From contig NZ_CP120997.1 in NCBI RefSeq assembly GCF_030719295.1, positions 2,046,001 to 2,110,000 on the forward strand: DNA of 64,000 nt, given 5' to 3'. The stretch comes from Streptomyces sp. Mut1 (lineage in GTDB: Bacteria > Actinomycetota > Actinomycetes > Streptomycetales > Streptomycetaceae). The notes under the pieces are model-generated. The model was not told the DNA's origin. It ran no database searches and saw only the letters and a list, made by a program, of their open reading frames with translations. Positions 56,327 to 64,000 of the stretch are shown here, piece after piece; position 1 is the first letter of the stretch; each line of letters opens with the position of its first letter. The position numbers and the translations under genes were made by a program.

Positions 56327-58549
56327 ATGCCCCGTTTCAGCATTGTCATCCCTGTGTTCAAGGTTCAGGGATACCTTCACGAGTGCCTGGACTCGGTCCT
56401 GGGGCAGTCGTTCCGGGACATCGAAGTGATCGCCGTCGACGACTGCTCCCCGGACGCCTGCGGGGCGATCATCGACGAGTACGCGGCCCGCGACGCCCGT
56501 GTCGAGGCGGTGCACCTGCCCGAGAACGTGGGCCTGGGGCGGGCGCGGAACGCGGGGCTGCGACACGCGCGGGGCGACTACGTCCTCTTCCTCGACAGTG
56601 ACGACGCCTACGCCCCCGGCCTGCTCCAGGCGCTGGCGGACCGGCTCGACGCGGTGGGTGAGCTGGACATCCTCGTCTTCGACCACGTGCGCACCCACTG
56701 GTACGGCAAGGGCCCGCGCAGCCAGACCGCGGACCTGGTCGCGCGCGCGGGCACGGATGTCTTCCGCATCGAGGACCGGCCCGAGTTCATCGAGCTGTTC
56801 CTGGTGGCCTGGAACAAGGCGTTCCGCCGTGAGTTCTTCCTGAAGGAGGGCTTCCAGTACGCGCCCGGCCTGTACGAGGACGCGCCGGTCTCCCACCTGG
56901 CGATGGTCACGGCCGAGCGCATCGGCTGCCTGGACCGGGTCGGTGTCGAGTACCGCCAGCGCCGCCACGGCGCGATCACGAAGACGCCGGGCCGCAGGCA
57001 CTTCGACATCTTCGCGCAGTACGAGGGGCTGTTCGCCGCCCTCGCCGAGCGCCCCGGACTGGCCTGGGCCCAGCGTCTGCTGTTCGAGCGGGCCATGGAC
57101 CACATGCTGTTCGTGATCAAGCGCCCCGACCGGGTGCAGGCCGGCGACCGCAAGGAGTTCTTCGCCCTCACCGCGGACTTCTACGCGAAGCACGTCCCGG
57201 CGGGTTTCACGCCGCCGGGCGGGGCGGTCGGGGCCGCCATGCGCGCCCTGGCCAAGCGGTCGTTCAGCACCTACCGGGCGGCCGAGTTCGCCGTGCGGGT
57301 CAGGAGAAGGGGCCCGAAGAAGGTCGTCAGGATCACGGACGCGGCGAGCAGGCGCGCGTCGGCGGGCCTGTACACCGTGCACCGCCGGCGCCCCCTGGAT
57401 CCGGACCTCGCCGTCTACACCTCGTACGGGAACGGGCTGCCCTCCTGCAACCCGCTGGCGGTCTTCGAGAAGGCCAGGGAGCTGGCCCCGCGGGTGCGCG
57501 GTGTGTGGCTGGTGCGCGAGGAACTGGCCCCCGAGGTGCCCGAGGGCATCGACCACGTGGTCCACGGGTCGCGCCGCTACTGGGAGGTGATGGCCCGTGC
57601 CACGCATTTCGTGAGCAACGGCGACTTCCCGGACGGTATCGTCAAGCGTCCGGGGCAGGTCTACACGCAGACGCACCACGGCACCCCGCTCAAGCGCATG
57701 GGCCTGGACCGCAAGGCCCATCCCGCCGCCGCCCGGAACATCGACTTCGGCCGTCTCCTGGAGCGGGTGGACCAGTGGGATCTCAGCGTCTCCGCCAACC
57801 AGCACTCCACCGCGCAGTGGGAACGCGTCTACCCCGGCGCCTTCGAGTCCCTGGCCACGGGCTACCCGCGCAATGACCGCTACTACACCGCCGGCGCCGA
57901 GGATGTCGCCGCCGCCCGTGACCGGCTGGGCATCCCGGCCGGGAAGACCGCCCTGCTGTACGCGCCGACCCACCGCGACTACCGGAAGGAGTGGACGCCT
58001 CCCTTCGACCCGGCGCGGCTGGCCGAGGCGCTGGGCGAGGACTTCGTCCTGCTGGTCCGGCCCCATCGCCTGGACAGCGGGAGCCCGCTGCCGGCCGAAC
58101 TCGCCGGGCACGACCGCGTGATCGACGTGTCCCGTCACCCGTCGGTCGAGGAGCTCTGCCTCGCGGCGGACGCGCTCGTCACGGACTACTCGTCCGTCGT
58201 CTTCGACTACGCCAACCTCGACCGCCCGATCGTCGTCCACGCCGACGACTGGGAGACCTACTCGCATGTGCGCGGGGTCACCTTCGACCTGCTCTCCGGT
58301 CTCCCCGGCGACACCCCCGGGCCCGTGACGGCCACCGAGGAGGAGCTCGCCGACGTCTTCCTCAGCGGTCGCTGGCGCGGCCCCGAGGCCACGGCGCTGC
58401 GGGCCGCCTTCCGTGAGCGCTTCTGCCAGTACGACGACGGGCACGCCGCCGAGCGCGTCGTGCGCCGCCTCTTCCTCTCCCAGGACCCGGGGCCCGCACC
58501 GGTCCCGCTCGCGGAGCGCACCCCGGCACCCGCGCCCGGTACGGCGTAG
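56327..58549 (+). CDS. bifunctional GT2 glycosyltransferase / TagF-like CDP-glycerol glycerophosphotransferase
   Basis: About 740 residues. N-terminal GT2 (about 1-330): MPRFSIVIPVFKVQGYLHEC, SVLGQSFRDIEVIAVDDCSP, ENVGLGRARNAGLRHARGD, YVLFLDSDDAYAPG (DxD). C-terminal glyphos_transf domain (about 390-700): YTQTHHGTPLKRMGLDRK, LLYAPTHRDYRKEW, RVIDVSRHPSVEELCLAADA, LVTDYSSVVFDYANLDRPI (TagF hallmark). It probably builds a teichoic-acid-like polyol phosphate glycopolymer at the inner membrane face. ATG 56327 has GGAG nine bases upstream; a TTG at 56282, also with GGGAG upstream, would add 15 residues. It stands alone. Confidence 0.93.
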   Translation: MPRFSIVIPVFKVQGYLHECLDSVLGQSFRDIEVIAVDDCSPDACGAIIDEYAARDARVEAVHLPENVGLGRARNAGLRHARGDYVLFLDSDDAYAPGLLQALADRLDAVGELDILVFDHVRTHWYGKGPRSQTADLVARAGTDVFRIEDRPEFIELFLVAWNKAFRREFFLKEGFQYAPGLYEDAPVSHLAMVTAERIGCLDRVGVEYRQRRHGAITKTPGRRHFDIFAQYEGLFAALAERPGLAWAQRLLFERAMDHMLFVIKRPDRVQAGDRKEFFALTADFYAKHVPAGFTPPGGAVGAAMRALAKRSFSTYRAAEFAVRVRRRGPKKVVRITDAASRRASAGLYTVHRRRPLDPDLAVYTSYGNGLPSCNPLAVFEKARELAPRVRGVWLVREELAPEVPEGIDHVVHGSRRYWEVMARATHFVSNGDFPDGIVKRPGQVYTQTHHGTPLKRMGLDRKAHPAAARNIDFGRLLERVDQWDLSVSANQHSTAQWERVYPGAFESLATGYPRNDRYYTAGAEDVAAARDRLGIPAGKTALLYAPTHRDYRKEWTPPFDPARLAEALGEDFVLLVRPHRLDSGSPLPAELAGHDRVIDVSRHPSVEELCLAADALVTDYSSVVFDYANLDRPIVVHADDWETYSHVRGVTFDLLSGLPGDTPGPVTATEEELADVFLSGRWRGPEATALRAAFRERFCQYDDGHAAERVVRRLFLSQDPGPAPVPLAERTPAPAPGTA

Positions 58550-58566
58550 GGCGGGGTTCTCTCCGG

Positions 58567-59691
58567 TCAGCCCACCGCCCCGGTGGGCGGCGGTGCCCAG
58601 TCCGGCGGGGCCAGTGAGCCGAGTATCGGTCCGGCCTCCTTGCGCGGTGCGCCGATGAGGACCGTACGGTCGCCGTCGGCGCACTCGATGACGGCCGCGT
58701 CGTACTTGTACATGCCGTACCAGGCATGCGGATCGCCCGGCCGCAGCCCCCGCACGCCGCGCACGGTCAGCGTCGGGGGCAGCGCCCGGCCGGCGAAGCG
58801 GCCCGTCGGGTCGGGGGTCGTCGTCACGGGCCCGTCGCCGAGGACCAGCGTGCCGAAGCCGGCCCGGCTGTACGGGACGTCGCCGTGGACGGACGCGCTC
58901 ACGCACCGCCGGCCCTTCAGGGCCACCGGCACGATGTCGCTCGTGTCGGCGGCGCGCGTCGAGCGGCGCTGGAGCCACCAGGCGCACAGGACGGCCAGCG
59001 CGAACGACGGCGGGACGGCGCACGCGGTGACCGTGAACGCGTTCCCGATCCCGCTGCCCACCATGCCCGCGGTGAATCCGGCGACGGCCACCAGCGTGAG
59101 GGCCAGCGGCCACACCAGGTACCGCATGGGCGCCATGTGCGTCGTGGTCCGGGAGCGGTAGCGGTACCACCAGGCGGCGTACAGCAGGACGAGGCCGAAG
59201 GACACGGCCAGCAGGCCGAAGGCCACCGGGAGGCGCCAGTTCTCGGAGGGCGACTCCCCGGTCTCCTGGGCGGCCTCGCCGAAGCGCACCGTGCGGATCT
59301 CGCCGCGCCAGTACACGAGGGTCACCTCGTCGCCCGGACGCACAGCGGAGTGCACCGGCTTCGCGCCGGTCATGCGGATGCGATGCACCGCGTCCGCGCC
59401 CGGCGCCGCGTCCCGTTCCCCGGCGGTCAGCCAGTAGCGCATGCCCCGGCCGTTCGACACCTTCTCCGTGGTCCGCACCGTCGCCGGCACCGCCGTCGTG
59501 CACGAGGCCGACCGTGGCTGCCCGGCCCGGCACGCGGGCGCGGAGGCGTACGCGTCCACGTCCGCGACCGTTCCCGGAACCAGCGCGAACAGCACCGCCC
59601 CGGCCAGCAGGCACAGCAGCCCGACGCACGCCGGCGTCAGCAGCCTCCAGCGCTCCGGGGCCCCCGGCCCGCCGCTCGTCGTCGTATCCAT
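58567..59691 (-). CDS. integral membrane protein, unknown (DUF3592-like)
   Basis: 374 residues from ATG at 59691 (MDTTTSGGPGAPERWRLLTP). TM1 about 18-40 (PACVGLLCLLAGAVLFALV), an extracytoplasmic domain about 45-150 with two Cys and a GDEVTLVYWRGEIRTVRF barrel-like strand pair typical of DUF3592, TM2 about 155-175, TM3/TM4 about 190-245, then a soluble C-terminal domain ending GSLAPPDWAPPPTGAVG. Convergent with the TagF-like gene 17 bases away, and divergent from the riboswitch operon. No function assigned. Confidence 0.82.
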   Translation of the reverse strand: MDTTTSGGPGAPERWRLLTPACVGLLCLLAGAVLFALVPGTVADVDAYASAPACRAGQPRSASCTTAVPATVRTTEKVSNGRGMRYWLTAGERDAAPGADAVHRIRMTGAKPVHSAVRPGDEVTLVYWRGEIRTVRFGEAAQETGESPSENWRLPVAFGLLAVSFGLVLLYAAWWYRYRSRTTTHMAPMRYLVWPLALTLVAVAGFTAGMVGSGIGNAFTVTACAVPPSFALAVLCAWWLQRRSTRAADTSDIVPVALKGRRCVSASVHGDVPYSRAGFGTLVLGDGPVTTTPDPTGRFAGRALPPTLTVRGVRGLRPGDPHAWYGMYKYDAAVIECADGDRTVLIGAPRKEAGPILGSLAPPDWAPPPTGAVG

Positions 59692-59807
59692 TCCGGCCCC
59701 GTCCCTCCCGGCCTCCGGCCCCCGGCCGTCCCGCCGCACCGTCCGCCCGCATTCTGCCCCGGCGGCCGCTCCCGGCCAGGACCGCCCCGGGACCCGCCCG
59801 GTAGAGT

Positions 59808-59970
59808 GTGCGAGTCGTCATCATGCCCGTTCAGGGGGAAGCCGGTGCGAATCCGGCACTGACCATTCCCCAAGCTCTCGGCTTCGCTTGAGCAGGGGAG
59901 ACCCCACTCCGTGAACCGCCGCCTCCGGCGGAAGTCGGAATGCCCTGTCCGTGTCGTGACCGGCTCGCGT
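59808..59970 (+). promoter_or_regulatory. cobalamin (B12) riboswitch
   Basis: The conserved core GGGGAAGCCGGTGCGAATCC then GGCACTG at 59835-59861 matches the P3-P6 signature of cobalamin riboswitches (GGGAA-n-CCGGTG-n-GAATCCGG-n-AC-G). The B12-box-like segment AGTCGGAATGCCCTGTCC is at 59932-59950. CGAGTCGTCA (59811-59820) can pair with TGACCGGCTCG (59957-59967) to close P1. It lies about 100 bases before the next gene, so ligand binding would reduce expression of the downstream operon when cobalamin is plentiful. Boundaries approximate. Confidence 0.85.
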
Positions 59971-60073
59971 CGTCGGGAACCCCCGGCGGCCGGCACCGTC
60001 GAGGTATACGGAGCCGGAGCCTGGTGCCTGTGTGTGCCTGTGCCCGGTTCCCCCAGGAGAGGCCCCCGCCGCC

Positions 60074-61330
60074 ATGACCGTACGCCGCAGCGCAGTCGCG
60101 CTCGCCGCCACCGCCACCGTGCTCTGTGCGGCCGCAGCGCCGGCCGCCGTAGCCGCGCCGTCCCCCTCCCCCTCCGTGGCGCTGCCCTCGGGCCTCTACG
60201 GCACGAAGGACCCGACGTACGACGGGGTGTGGCGGCAGTCGCTGGCGTTCCTCGCGCAGCGCACCGCGGGTGTCACGCCCGCCGCGAAGGCCGTGGACTG
60301 GCTGACCGGCCAGCAGTGCGACAGCGGCGCGTTCCCCGCGTACCGGGCGGACGCCTCCGCGCCCTGCACCGACAAGACGATGGTCGACACCAACGCGACG
60401 GCGGCCGCGGTCCAGGCGCTGCGCGACGTCGGCGGCCACCAGGACGCCGTCGCGAACGCCGTCAGCTGGCTCAAGTCCGTCCAGAACAAGGACGGCGGCT
60501 GGGGCTACACCGCGGGCAGCCCCAGCGACGCGAACTCCACCTCCATCGTGATCGGCGCCCTCGCGCGGGCCGGCGAGAAGCTCGGGGACGTGACGACGGA
60601 CGGCGGCCGGACCCCGTACGCCGCGCTGCTCACCTTCGCCATCCCCTGCGGCGGCAAGGACGGCGGCGCCTTCGCCTACCAGCCCGACAAGGACGGCAAG
60701 CTCGCCGCCAACGCCGACGCCACCGCGGCCGGAGTCCTCGGCGCGCTCGGCAAGGGGCTCGTCGTCGGGAACAACGCGGCGGTCAAGGACCCCACCTGCC
60801 ACAAGGGCTCCGCGCCCGAACCCGAGCAGGCCGCGCAGAACGGCGCCTCCTACCTCGCCGCCACCCTCGCGAAGAGCGGCCACCTCGACTCGGCGCCGAT
60901 GCCCGGCGCGGAGGACAGCGCCCCGCAGCCCGACTTCGGCAACACCGCCGACGCGGTCGTCGCCCTGTCCGCGTCCGGCCACAAGGACAAGGCCGCCGCC
61001 TCCGTCGCCTGGCTGGAGAAGAACTCCGCCGGCTGGGCGAAGGAGAACGGCCCCGCCGCCTACGCCCAGCTGATCCTGGCCGCCCACGCGACCGGCGCCG
61101 ACCTCCGCGACTTCGGCGGCGCCGACCTGGTCGCCCAGCTGAACGCCACCGGCCCCGAGCCGGCCGCCGTGAAGAAGCCGAAGGCGGCCGCCACGGAGGA
61201 CGAGGAGAAGAAGGACAGCGGCGACGGCGACGGCATCGGCGGCCTCTGGTGGTTCGTCGGGATCGGCCTCGCCGTCGGCGCGGGCGTCGGCTTCCTGATC
61301 AGCGGCCGCCGCAAGAACCAGCAGCTGTGA
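60074..61330 (+). CDS. secreted, membrane-anchored prenyltransferase-like alpha/alpha-barrel protein (possible corrinoid-binding)
   Basis: 418 residues from ATG at 60074 with AGGAGAGG upstream. Signal peptide MTVRRSAVALAATATVLCAA to about residue 33 (AVAAP). Repeats of the squalene cyclase/transcobalamin barrel type recur: VDWLTGQQCDSGAFPAYR, TNATAAAVQALRDVGG, AVSWLKSVQNKDGGWGYTAG, NSTSIVIGALARAGEKLG, NADATAAGVLGALGKG, GNTADAVVALSASGHKDKA, ASVAWLEKN. C-terminus: acidic/Lys linker (KKPKAAATEDEEKKDSGDGD) then one TM (LWWFVGIGLAVGAGVGFLIS) and GRRKNQQL. No enzymatic DxDD. The cobalamin riboswitch and ECF genes suggest it captures cobalamin or another corrinoid at the cell surface, like animal intrinsic factor; inferred. 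Confidence 0.88.
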   Translation: MTVRRSAVALAATATVLCAAAAPAAVAAPSPSPSVALPSGLYGTKDPTYDGVWRQSLAFLAQRTAGVTPAAKAVDWLTGQQCDSGAFPAYRADASAPCTDKTMVDTNATAAAVQALRDVGGHQDAVANAVSWLKSVQNKDGGWGYTAGSPSDANSTSIVIGALARAGEKLGDVTTDGGRTPYAALLTFAIPCGGKDGGAFAYQPDKDGKLAANADATAAGVLGALGKGLVVGNNAAVKDPTCHKGSAPEPEQAAQNGASYLAATLAKSGHLDSAPMPGAEDSAPQPDFGNTADAVVALSASGHKDKAAASVAWLEKNSAGWAKENGPAAYAQLILAAHATGADLRDFGGADLVAQLNATGPEPAAVKKPKAAATEDEEKKDSGDGDGIGGLWWFVGIGLAVGAGVGFLISGRRKNQQL

Positions 61331-62007
61331 GGAACGTCGTCAGGACCGTCGCGCTCCTGGTCGCCTGCGCCGTGCCGGCCGTGCTCGGCTCGGGCACGGC
61401 GCAGGCGGCCGGCTACCGCTACTGGTCGTTCTGGGAGGGCTCGGCGAGCGGCTGGACGTACGCCACCCAGGGGCCGTCCCTCGTGCGGCCCGGCGACGGC
61501 TCGGTGCAGGGCTTCCGGTTCGCCGTGAGCGCGGACTCGCAGGACGCGTCGAAGCCCCGCCGCGCCCCCGACTTCGCGAAGATCTGCGCGGACACTCCGG
61601 CCGAGGACGGCAGCAAGCGCGTCGCGCTCGTCATCGACCCCGGCGTCGCGGCGGACGCGCCGGCCGGGGAGACCCCGCCCGCGCCGCGCACCGCCTGCGC
61701 GCGTGTCCCGGGGGACGCGAGCAGCGCGGAGGCGCTGGCCTCGGTCGCCGAGCCGCTGCGCTACGACACGAGCGCGATGCTCTGCGCGATCTCCGGCTAC
61801 CCGGCCACCGGCTGCGGCGAGCAGACCTCCCGCGACGGGGACGGCGGCTCCGACTCCGGCGGCAGCCGGGCGCCCACATCGGCGTCCGCCGCCGGCTCCT
61901 CCTCCGGCAGCGGCGGCGGCCCGTCCGCCGGGGTCCTCGTCGGGATCGGCGCCGTCCTGCTCCTCGGCATCGCCGCAGTCGCGCAGGCCCGCCGCCGCCG
62001 CGGATGA
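61327..62007 (+). CDS. secreted, membrane-anchored protein (probably SCO2322 family)
   Basis: 226 residues, GTG start overlapping the previous stop. Signal peptide VRTVALLVACAVPAVLGSGT ending AQAAG. The extracellular domain begins YRYWSFWEGSASGWTYATQG and contains four Cys residues (ICAD, TACAR, AMLCAISG, GCGE) that could form two disulphides. A Ser/Gly-rich linker precedes a single TM (GVLVGIGAVLLLGIAAVA) and QARRRRG. Same topology as the preceding barrel protein. I believe it belongs to a Streptomyces family catalogued as SCO2322, but no function is known; candidate partner domain for ligand capture or transfer to the ECF transporter. Confidence 0.86.
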   Translation: MRNVVRTVALLVACAVPAVLGSGTAQAAGYRYWSFWEGSASGWTYATQGPSLVRPGDGSVQGFRFAVSADSQDASKPRRAPDFAKICADTPAEDGSKRVALVIDPGVAADAPAGETPPAPRTACARVPGDASSAEALASVAEPLRYDTSAMLCAISGYPATGCGEQTSRDGDGGSDSGGSRAPTSASAAGSSSGSGGGPSAGVLVGIGAVLLLGIAAVAQARRRRG

Positions 62008-63164
62008 CCGGCCCGACGGCCGGCCGCACGGACACCGCGCCGGCCCGGCTCCCCGCCTGGCGCGCCCCCACCGCCACCCGCAGCAACGCGCTGCCGGCCG
62101 GGGCCTGGTGGCTGTGGGCGCTCGGGCTGGCCACCGCCGCGTCCCGGACCACCAACCCGCTGCTGCTCGGCCTGCTGACCGGGGTCGCGGGATACGTGGT
62201 GGCCGCGCGCCGCACCGACGCCCCGTGGGCCCGGTCCTACGGGATGTTCATCCGGATCGGGCTGTTCGTCATCGCGGTGCGGCTGCTCTTCTCCGCCTTC
62301 CTGGGCTCCCCGATCCCCGGCACGCACATCGTGTTCACGCTGCCCGAGGCGCCGCTGCCCGACTGGGCGAAGGGCGTCCGGATCGGCGGCCGGGTCACCG
62401 CCGAGCAGCTGCTGTTCGCGCTGTACGACGGGGCGAAGCTGGCGACCCTGCTGATCTGCGTCGGCGCGGCGAACTCCCTCGCCAACCCGGCCCGGCTCCT
62501 GAAGTCGCTGCCCGGCGCGCTGTACGAGGCCGGGGTCGCCGTCGTCGTCGCGATGACGTTCGCGCCGAACATGGTGGCCGACGTGCTGCGGCTGCGGACC
62601 GCCCGGCGGCTGCGCGGCCGTCCGACCGGCGGGGTGCGGGCGGTGCTCCAGATCGGGCTGCCCGTCCTGGAGGGCGCCCTTGAGCGGTCGGTCGCGGTGG
62701 CGGCGTCGATGGACGCGCGCGGCTACGGGCGGACCGCCCGGGTCCCGGCCGCCGTCCGGCACACCACGAACATCCTCACGCTCGGCGGGCTGCTCGGCGT
62801 GTGCGCGGGTACGTACGGGCTGCTCGCCGCGCAGGGCGCGGTGTACGGGCTGCCCGTGCTGATCGCCGGTCTCGTCGCCGCGACGGCCGGGCTGCGCCTG
62901 GGCGGGGCGCGTTCGGTGCGGACCCGCTACCGGCCCGACCGGTGGGGGGCGCGGGCCTGGCTGGTCGCGGGGTCGGGCGTCGCGGTGGCCGCGGCGATGA
63001 TCTGGGCCGGGAGCGCCGATCCCGCGGCACTGCACCCCGGGGTCGTACCGCTGACCGCTCCCGTGCTGCCGCTGTGGCCCGCGGCCGCCGTGCTGCTCGG
63101 GCTGCTGCCGGCGGTGGCCGCGCCCGTCCCGCCCTCCCCCACAGGCTTCGAGGAGCAGGTGTGA
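62004..63164 (+). CDS. energy-coupling factor transporter transmembrane protein EcfT
   Basis: 386 residues, ATG overlapping the previous stop (ATGA). About six to seven membrane segments (GAWWLWALGLATAAS, LLGLLTGVAGYVVAA, MFIRIGLFVIAVRLLFSAF, LATLLICVGAANSLANPARL, VAVVVAMTFAPNMV, ILTLGGLLGVCAGTYGLLAA). EcfT coupling-helix motif: GALERSVAVAASMDARGYGR, where the A-R-G triad contacts the ATPases. RLLKSLPGALYEAG is also family-typical. Scaffold for EcfA and the S component. The stop overlaps the EcfA GTG. Confidence 0.92.
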   Translation: MTGPTAGRTDTAPARLPAWRAPTATRSNALPAGAWWLWALGLATAASRTTNPLLLGLLTGVAGYVVAARRTDAPWARSYGMFIRIGLFVIAVRLLFSAFLGSPIPGTHIVFTLPEAPLPDWAKGVRIGGRVTAEQLLFALYDGAKLATLLICVGAANSLANPARLLKSLPGALYEAGVAVVVAMTFAPNMVADVLRLRTARRLRGRPTGGVRAVLQIGLPVLEGALERSVAVAASMDARGYGRTARVPAAVRHTTNILTLGGLLGVCAGTYGLLAAQGAVYGLPVLIAGLVAATAGLRLGGARSVRTRYRPDRWGARAWLVAGSGVAVAAAMIWAGSADPAALHPGVVPLTAPVLPLWPAAAVLLGLLPAVAAPVPPSPTGFEEQV

Positions 63165-64000
63165 TCCGGTTCGACGATGTTTCGGTGCGGTACGAGGGCG
63201 TGGAGCGCCCCACCCTGTCGGGGGTCGACCTGACGGTCCCGGAAGGCGAACTGGTGCTGCTCGTCGGCCCTTCCGGGGTCGGCAAGTCGACACTGCTGGG
63301 TGCCGTCTCGGGGCTGGTGCCGCACTTCACGGGCGGCCGGCTGTCCGGCCGGGTCACCGTGGACGGGCGGGACACCCGCACGCACAAGCCCCGGGAGCTG
63401 GCCGATCTGGTCGGCACGGTGGGCCAGGACCCGCTGTCGCACTTCGTGACGGACACGGTCGAGGACGAGCTGGCCTACGGCATGGAGTCGCTGGGCCTGG
63501 CCCCGGACGTGATGCGGCGGCGGGTCGAGGAGACCTTGGACCTGCTGGGGCTGGCCGGGCTGCGCGACCGCCCGATCGCCACCCTCTCCGGCGGCCAGCA
63601 GCAGCGGGTCGCGATCGGCTCGGTCCTCACCCCGCACCCCCGGGTCCTGGTGCTGGACGAGCCGACGTCCGCGCTGGACCCCGCGGCGGCCGAGGAGGTC
63701 CTCGCGGTGCTCCAGCGGCTCGTCCACGACCTGGGTACGACGGTCCTGATGGCGGAACACCGGCTGGAGCGCGTGGTGCAGTACGCGGACCAGGTCGTCC
63801 TGCTGCCTTCGCCGGGCGCCGCCCCGGTGATGGGGGCGCCCGGCGACGTCATGGCGGTCTCCCCGGTGTACCCGCCGGTCGTCGCGCTCGGGCGGCTCGC
63901 CGGCTGGGAGCCGCTGCCGCTCTCGGTCCGGGACGCCCGGCGGCGGGCTTCGGGGATGCGGGAGCGGCTGGCCGGTGTGGTGCCGCGGCCCGTCGGCGGT
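63161..64000 (+). CDS. ECF transporter ATPase EcfA (5' part, cut by window edge)
   Basis: 280 codons visible with no stop. GTG start coupled to ecfT (GTGA). Begins VIRFDDVSVRYEGVERPTLS. Walker A VGPSGVGKSTLLGAVSGL, Q-loop VGTVGQDPLSHFVTDTVEDE, signature LSGGQQQRVAIGSVL, Walker B VLVLDEPTSALD, switch MAEHRLERVVQYAD. After about residue 225 the sequence continues into an Arg-rich linker (VRDARRRASGMRERLAG), which suggests that a second ATPase domain follows in one polypeptide, as in other actinobacterial EcfA fusions. The S component is expected beyond the edge. Confidence 0.93.
   Translation, partial: MIRFDDVSVRYEGVERPTLSGVDLTVPEGELVLLVGPSGVGKSTLLGAVSGLVPHFTGGRLSGRVTVDGRDTRTHKPRELADLVGTVGQDPLSHFVTDTVEDELAYGMESLGLAPDVMRRRVEETLDLLGLAGLRDRPIATLSGGQQQRVAIGSVLTPHPRVLVLDEPTSALDPAAAEEVLAVLQRLVHDLGTTVLMAEHRLERVVQYADQVVLLPSPGAAPVMGAPGDVMAVSPVYPPVVALGRLAGWEPLPLSVRDARRRASGMRERLAGVVPRPVGG

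Noticed and set aside
56276-59824. Minus-strand 1182-codon open frame
   Set aside because: Most of it lies antisense to the GT2-TagF gene, which has clear motifs in its own frame; low-complexity Arg/Gly/Val sequence typical of GC-rich antisense frames.

Overview
The window is very GC-rich, with strong third-position GC bias, many GTG starts, tightly overlapping stop/start junctions (GTGA, ATGA, TGATG) and secreted proteins with long Thr/Pro or Ser-rich linkers. Together with the actinobacterial gene families present (mycothiol-dependent maleylpyruvate isomerase-like protein, F420-dependent LLM oxidoreductase, KstR-type TetR regulator, bifunctional RNase H/phosphatase) this indicates a Streptomyces or close relative. 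It reads as ordinary chromosome. I see no transposase, integrase, phage gene, tRNA, rRNA or CRISPR array.

Layout. 41-1735 is a secreted GH18 chitinase, followed by the RNase P RNA gene (minus strand, 1868-2273). 2300-11536 is housekeeping: Uma2-like nuclease, TetR regulator, RNB ribonuclease, YaaA-type protein, KDPG-type aldolase, the minus-strand NIF3 / zinc-ribbon / RNase H-phosphatase operon, and a predicted repeat-rich protein. 11687-14708 is a minus-strand SDR / Zn-ADH / MaoC hydratase operon. It is divergent from an ABC exporter plus two-component system (15013-18564). 18615-21665 holds a membrane glycosyltransferase and a convergent DHA2 drug exporter. 21746-25144 encodes an SCP2/Ltp1-type thiolase and a fused double acyl-CoA dehydrogenase. 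25413-32619 contains an MFS protein with a C-terminal regulatory-type beta domain, a peptidase E, an IclR regulator, and a DUF1177 / NCS1 permease / M20 peptidase operon. 32735-38808 holds a methyltransferase, a lipoprotein amidase, a membrane protein, an LLM oxidoreductase, a PHP-domain protein and small genes. 38828-42047 is a minus-strand terpene-cyclase-like / methyltransferase / GT4 cassette, divergent from a kstR-like gene (42278). 43085-48747 is a complete Liv-type ABC uptake operon ending in an alpha/beta hydrolase. 48808-53179 is a polyhydroxybutyrate-use locus (secreted depolymerase-like esterase, 3-hydroxybutyrate dehydrogenase, GAF/PucR-type regulator). 53185-56161 has ferredoxin / aldehyde dehydrogenase divergent from a metallo-beta-lactamase-fold protein. 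56327-58549 is a GT2-TagF-like fusion. 59808 to the right edge is a cobalamin-riboswitch-led operon: two membrane-anchored surface proteins, EcfT, and the start of an EcfA ATPase.

Two signals tie distant genes together. (1) KstR-type boxes (TnnAACnnGTTnnA) lie upstream of the SDR/ADH/MaoC operon, the acyl-CoA dehydrogenase/thiolase operon and kstR itself, with a one-mismatch copy by the MBL gene. (2) A second inverted repeat, CTGAC-N5-GTCAG, occurs beside three of those sites and upstream of the LLM oxidoreductase. I infer a dispersed lipid or steroid side-chain catabolic regulon under two regulators. The other strong candidate system is the B12-riboswitch operon. Its first protein has an alpha/alpha-barrel repeat pattern resembling the barrel half of animal intrinsic factor, which suggests surface capture of a corrinoid or cobalt feeding an ECF transporter.

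A third, purely structural observation is that three minus-strand genes end inside short tandem repeats whose unit includes the stop codon (11619-11691, 13791-13843, 20136-20231).
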